DNA of 64,000 bases from the NCBI RefSeq assembly GCF_013363975.1, contig NZ_JABWGN010000020.1, positions 1-64,000 on the forward strand. Reading direction: 5' to 3'. The notes under the pieces are model-generated. The model ran no database searches. It was given only the letters and a program-made list of their open reading frames with translations, and had not been told where the DNA came from. This document shows positions 62,271 through 64,000 of this stretch, piece after piece (the stretch's first letter is position 1; every line of letters starts with the position of its first letter). Both the position numbers and the translations under genes were made by a program. The DNA comes from Nonomuraea montanisoli. Its GTDB lineage: Bacteria; Actinomycetota; Actinomycetes; Streptosporangiales; Streptosporangiaceae.

Positions 62271-63445
62271 TGTCGGCCTCCGTCCGTCGTGACGTTCGCC
62301 TCGTATCCGGCGAGCAGGGGGGATTCATGGAAGAGGGCCGCGATGGCCCCGAGTGCCCCGCTCTCGTCCGAGAGCAGGGCCGGTCGGATCACCGGCGCCG
62401 CGTCGGTCAGCCACGACAGCTCGTAGGTGACCGTGGACGTGACCTGCCGGATCAGGGCGGGGGCGATCTCGACGATGTCGCCGCCGAGCACGATCTCGCT
62501 CGGGTTGAGCGTCATGGCGGCGGTGCCGAGCATCCGGCCGACCGCCGTGCCCGCCTCGCGGAGCACCTCGTCGACGACCGGGTGCGCGATGTCCACGGCG
62601 GCCTTGAGGTCGTCGAGGGACTCCATGGGCACGCCGAGCCGCCGGCACCGCCCGAGGATGGCCGGGACCGACGCCACGGTCTCGACGCAGCCGCGCTTGC
62701 CGCACCGGCACTGGTCGCCGCCCGGGACGGCGGTCACGTGGCCGAGCTCGCCCGCGTACCCGTTGGAGCCGCGCGCGAGCTGGCCGCCGACCACCAGCCC
62801 GCCGCCCACGCCGTCGGACAGGCGCAGGTAGATGAGGTCGCGCACGGAGTCGGTCTGGGCGTGCAACGCCTCGGCCAGCCCGGCGAAGCGGACGTTGTTG
62901 TCCACGATCACCGCGGCGTGGAAGCGCTCGGCGAACACCTCCGCCACGCCGTCGGCGCGCGAGCGGTCGCCCCAGCCCGGCACGCCGACCCCGATGGCCT
63001 GGAGCGCGCCGTAGTGGACGCCGGTGTCGTTGCTGAGCCGCTCGATCAGGGCCAGCCCGGCGTCGAGGCGCTCGGGCCACTGCGCCGACTCCTCGTAGCG
63101 CGACGTCCCGGACGCGATGATGTCGTGCGCCGCGTCGGCCACCAGGACGTTCACGCGGCGGTGACCGAAGTCGACGCCCATGTACTGCCCGGAGGCCGGG
63201 TCCAGCGCGAGCCGCTCGGCCGGCCGGCCGCTGCCCACGCGTTCGACGGCGTCGGTGTCGACGACCCGGATCACGCCGCGGCCGAGCAGGTCACCGGTGA
63301 TCTCGGAGACCGTGGTCCGGGACAGGCCTACCCGCGCCGCGATCTCGTTGCGGCTCTGCGCGCCGTGCTGGCGCAGGACGCGCAGCACGCGCTCCTCGTG
63401 GGAGCGGCGGACGAGCGCGTGCACTCCGTTGGGCGTCGTTGACAC
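62261..63445 (-). CDS. ROK-family transcriptional regulator
   Basis: 394 aa from GTG 63445. An N-terminal winged HTH ([20 protein letters not shown] and [19 protein letters not shown]) precedes a ROK sugar-kinase-like domain with [26 protein letters not shown] and the zinc site [17 protein letters not shown] repressors sense sugars or phosphosugars. As first gene of the ABC-sulfatase-FGE operon it probably represses its own operon until a sulfated saccharide or breakdown product is present. Confidence 0.9.
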   Translation of the reverse strand: MSTTPNGVHALVRRSHEERVLRVLRQHGAQSRNEIAARVGLSRTTVSEITGDLLGRGVIRVVDTDAVERVGSGRPAERLALDPASGQYMGVDFGHRRVNVLVADAAHDIIASGTSRYEESAQWPERLDAGLALIERLSNDTGVHYGALQAIGVGVPGWGDRSRADGVAEVFAERFHAAVIVDNNVRFAGLAEALHAQTDSVRDLIYLRLSDGVGGGLVVGGQLARGSNGYAGELGHVTAVPGGDQCRCGKRGCVETVASVPAILGRCRRLGVPMESLDDLKAAVDIAHPVVDEVLREAGTAVGRMLGTAAMTLNPSEIVLGGDIVEIAPALIRQVTSTVTYELSWLTDAAPVIRPALLSDESGALGAIAALFHESPLLAGYEANVTTDGGRQWP

Positions 63446-63482
63446 GCAGGAAACGTAAGCTTCGTCCCTTTTTTACGTCAAC
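63446..63482 (-). promoter_or_regulatory. Promoter and operator of the ROK-sulfatase operon
   Basis: On the minus strand, TTGACG (63481-63476) and TACGTT (63457-63452) are separated by 18 nt, a good -35/-10 pair. The -10 ends 6 nt before GTG 63445, so transcription should start at or next to the start codon and the mRNA would be leaderless. ACGTAA (63453-63458) and TTACGT (63473-63478) form a perfect inverted repeat with a 14-nt spacer covering both promoter boxes, a fitting repressor site. Confidence 0.6.
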
Positions 63483-63578
63483 CTTCCGGCAGAAAGAATC
63501 GAGGAATCCGCCAGATCCTTGACGGAAGTGTCTGATCAGCGGGAACGCTCCGCCATGAATCCCTCTAAGGTGATGATC

Positions 63579-64000
63579 ATGCAGCGACTGGTGCTTTTCG
63601 ACTTGGACAACACGCTCGTCGATCGGCTGGACGCCTTCCGGCGCTGGGTCACGGAGTTCACGGATCGCCGGGGGCTGGGCGACGGGGCCGCCGAGTGGAT
63701 GGTGCGGCTGGACGATGACGGCAGCCTGCCGATGGACGTCTTCTTCGGCCGGGTACGGGAGCGGTTCTCGCTGCCGGAGCCCGTCGAGGAGCTGTGGGCG
63801 GAGTACCGGTCCGAGCTGCCGCGGCTCGTGGTGTGCCGGGAGCCGGTGCTGCGGGCGCTGGAGGGGCTGCGGGACGCCGGGTGGCGGATCGGCGTCGTGA
63901 CCAACGGGATGGAGGACAACCAGCTCGGGAAGATCCGGCGGTCCGGGCTGGCCGAGCGGGTGGACGGGTGGGCGATCTCCGGGGCCGAGGGGGTGCGCAA
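63579..64000 (+). CDS. HAD-superfamily hydrolase, cut by the window end
   Basis: At least 140 aa. ATG 63579 has AAGG 8 nt upstream; ATG 63573 is an alternative. Motif I is VLFDLDNTLVDR (nucleophile Asp at residue 8) and motif II is GVVTNGMEDNQ. The cap region between them is helical, as in subclass I phosphatases. Substrate not predictable. It diverges from the ROK operon and its 3' end lies outside the window. Confidence 0.85.
   Translation, partial: MQRLVLFDLDNTLVDRLDAFRRWVTEFTDRRGLGDGAAEWMVRLDDDGSLPMDVFFGRVRERFSLPEPVEELWAEYRSELPRLVVCREPVLRALEGLRDAGWRIGVVTNGMEDNQLGKIRRSGLAERVDGWAISGAEGVR

Overview
The window comes from a high-GC actinobacterium. GTG and TTG starts are frequent, 4-nt ATGA/GTGA overlaps link genes in long operons, Tat and lipoprotein signals are present, and an Lsr2-type protein is encoded. 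Streptosporangiales or Streptomyces-like is a guess from overall style only. Base composition is split. By eye, about 1-33.8 kb is clearly poorer in GC and interrupted by decayed insertion sequences. About 33.9-64 kb is very GC-rich, tightly packed and free of visible mobile DNA. I read the left half as an acquired defence island and the right half as native chromosome.

Left half. At the left edge lie a frameshifted tyrosine integrase and an excisionase-type HTH protein, then decayed gene fragments (a possible DNA methyltransferase tail and a sacsin-like HATPase head) and nested IS481/IS5 relics. Next comes a two-gene operon of a GIY-YIG protein and a large DGQHR protein (3.9-6.9 kb). An IS1182 relic and a second, broken dndE tail follow. 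The centre is a complete DNA phosphorothioation system: dndBCDE on the minus strand and dndA divergent on the plus strand, with a palindromic intergenic site. Convergent to dndA is a six-gene minus-strand operon (14.5-22.8 kb): a sigma-region-4/HTH protein, a PLD-helicase Dnd restriction enzyme, a very small protein, a second DndD-like ATPase, Dnd-associated protein 4 and a Dnd-associated methyltransferase. This is the probable restriction arm that reads phosphorothioate marks. Two paralogous Lsr2-linked ORFs diverge from it. Further right are an orphan PD-(D/E)xK nuclease, an HsdM-HsdS fusion without HsdR, and an XRE/P-loop NTPase/TPR protein. A decayed tRNA-Arg(CCU)-like segment near 33.5 kb may be an old attachment site.

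Junction. An RtcB-family RNA ligase and release factor H (PrfH) form a translationally coupled pair (33.9-35.8 kb), a known repair and rescue module for a damaged ribosomal decoding centre. Convergent to it is a 1,026-aa PLD/DEAD/DUF3427 helicase.

Right half. 39-51.5 kb holds a MoxR AAA+/DUF5682-VWA/SWIM/DUF4132 cluster resembling E. coli yehL-yehM-yehP-yehQ with molR/yehI. Here the yehM- and yehP-like parts are fused and DUF4132 is a separate protein next to a 1,634-aa partner. 51.9-63.4 kb is a sulfated-polysaccharide locus: a Tat-exported PL8 polysaccharide lyase, a Tat-exported GH43-like protein, a formylglycine-generating enzyme, two Cys-type sulfatases, a NitT/TauT-type ABC transporter and a ROK regulator with a leaderless-type promoter. 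The window ends inside a HAD-family hydrolase gene.
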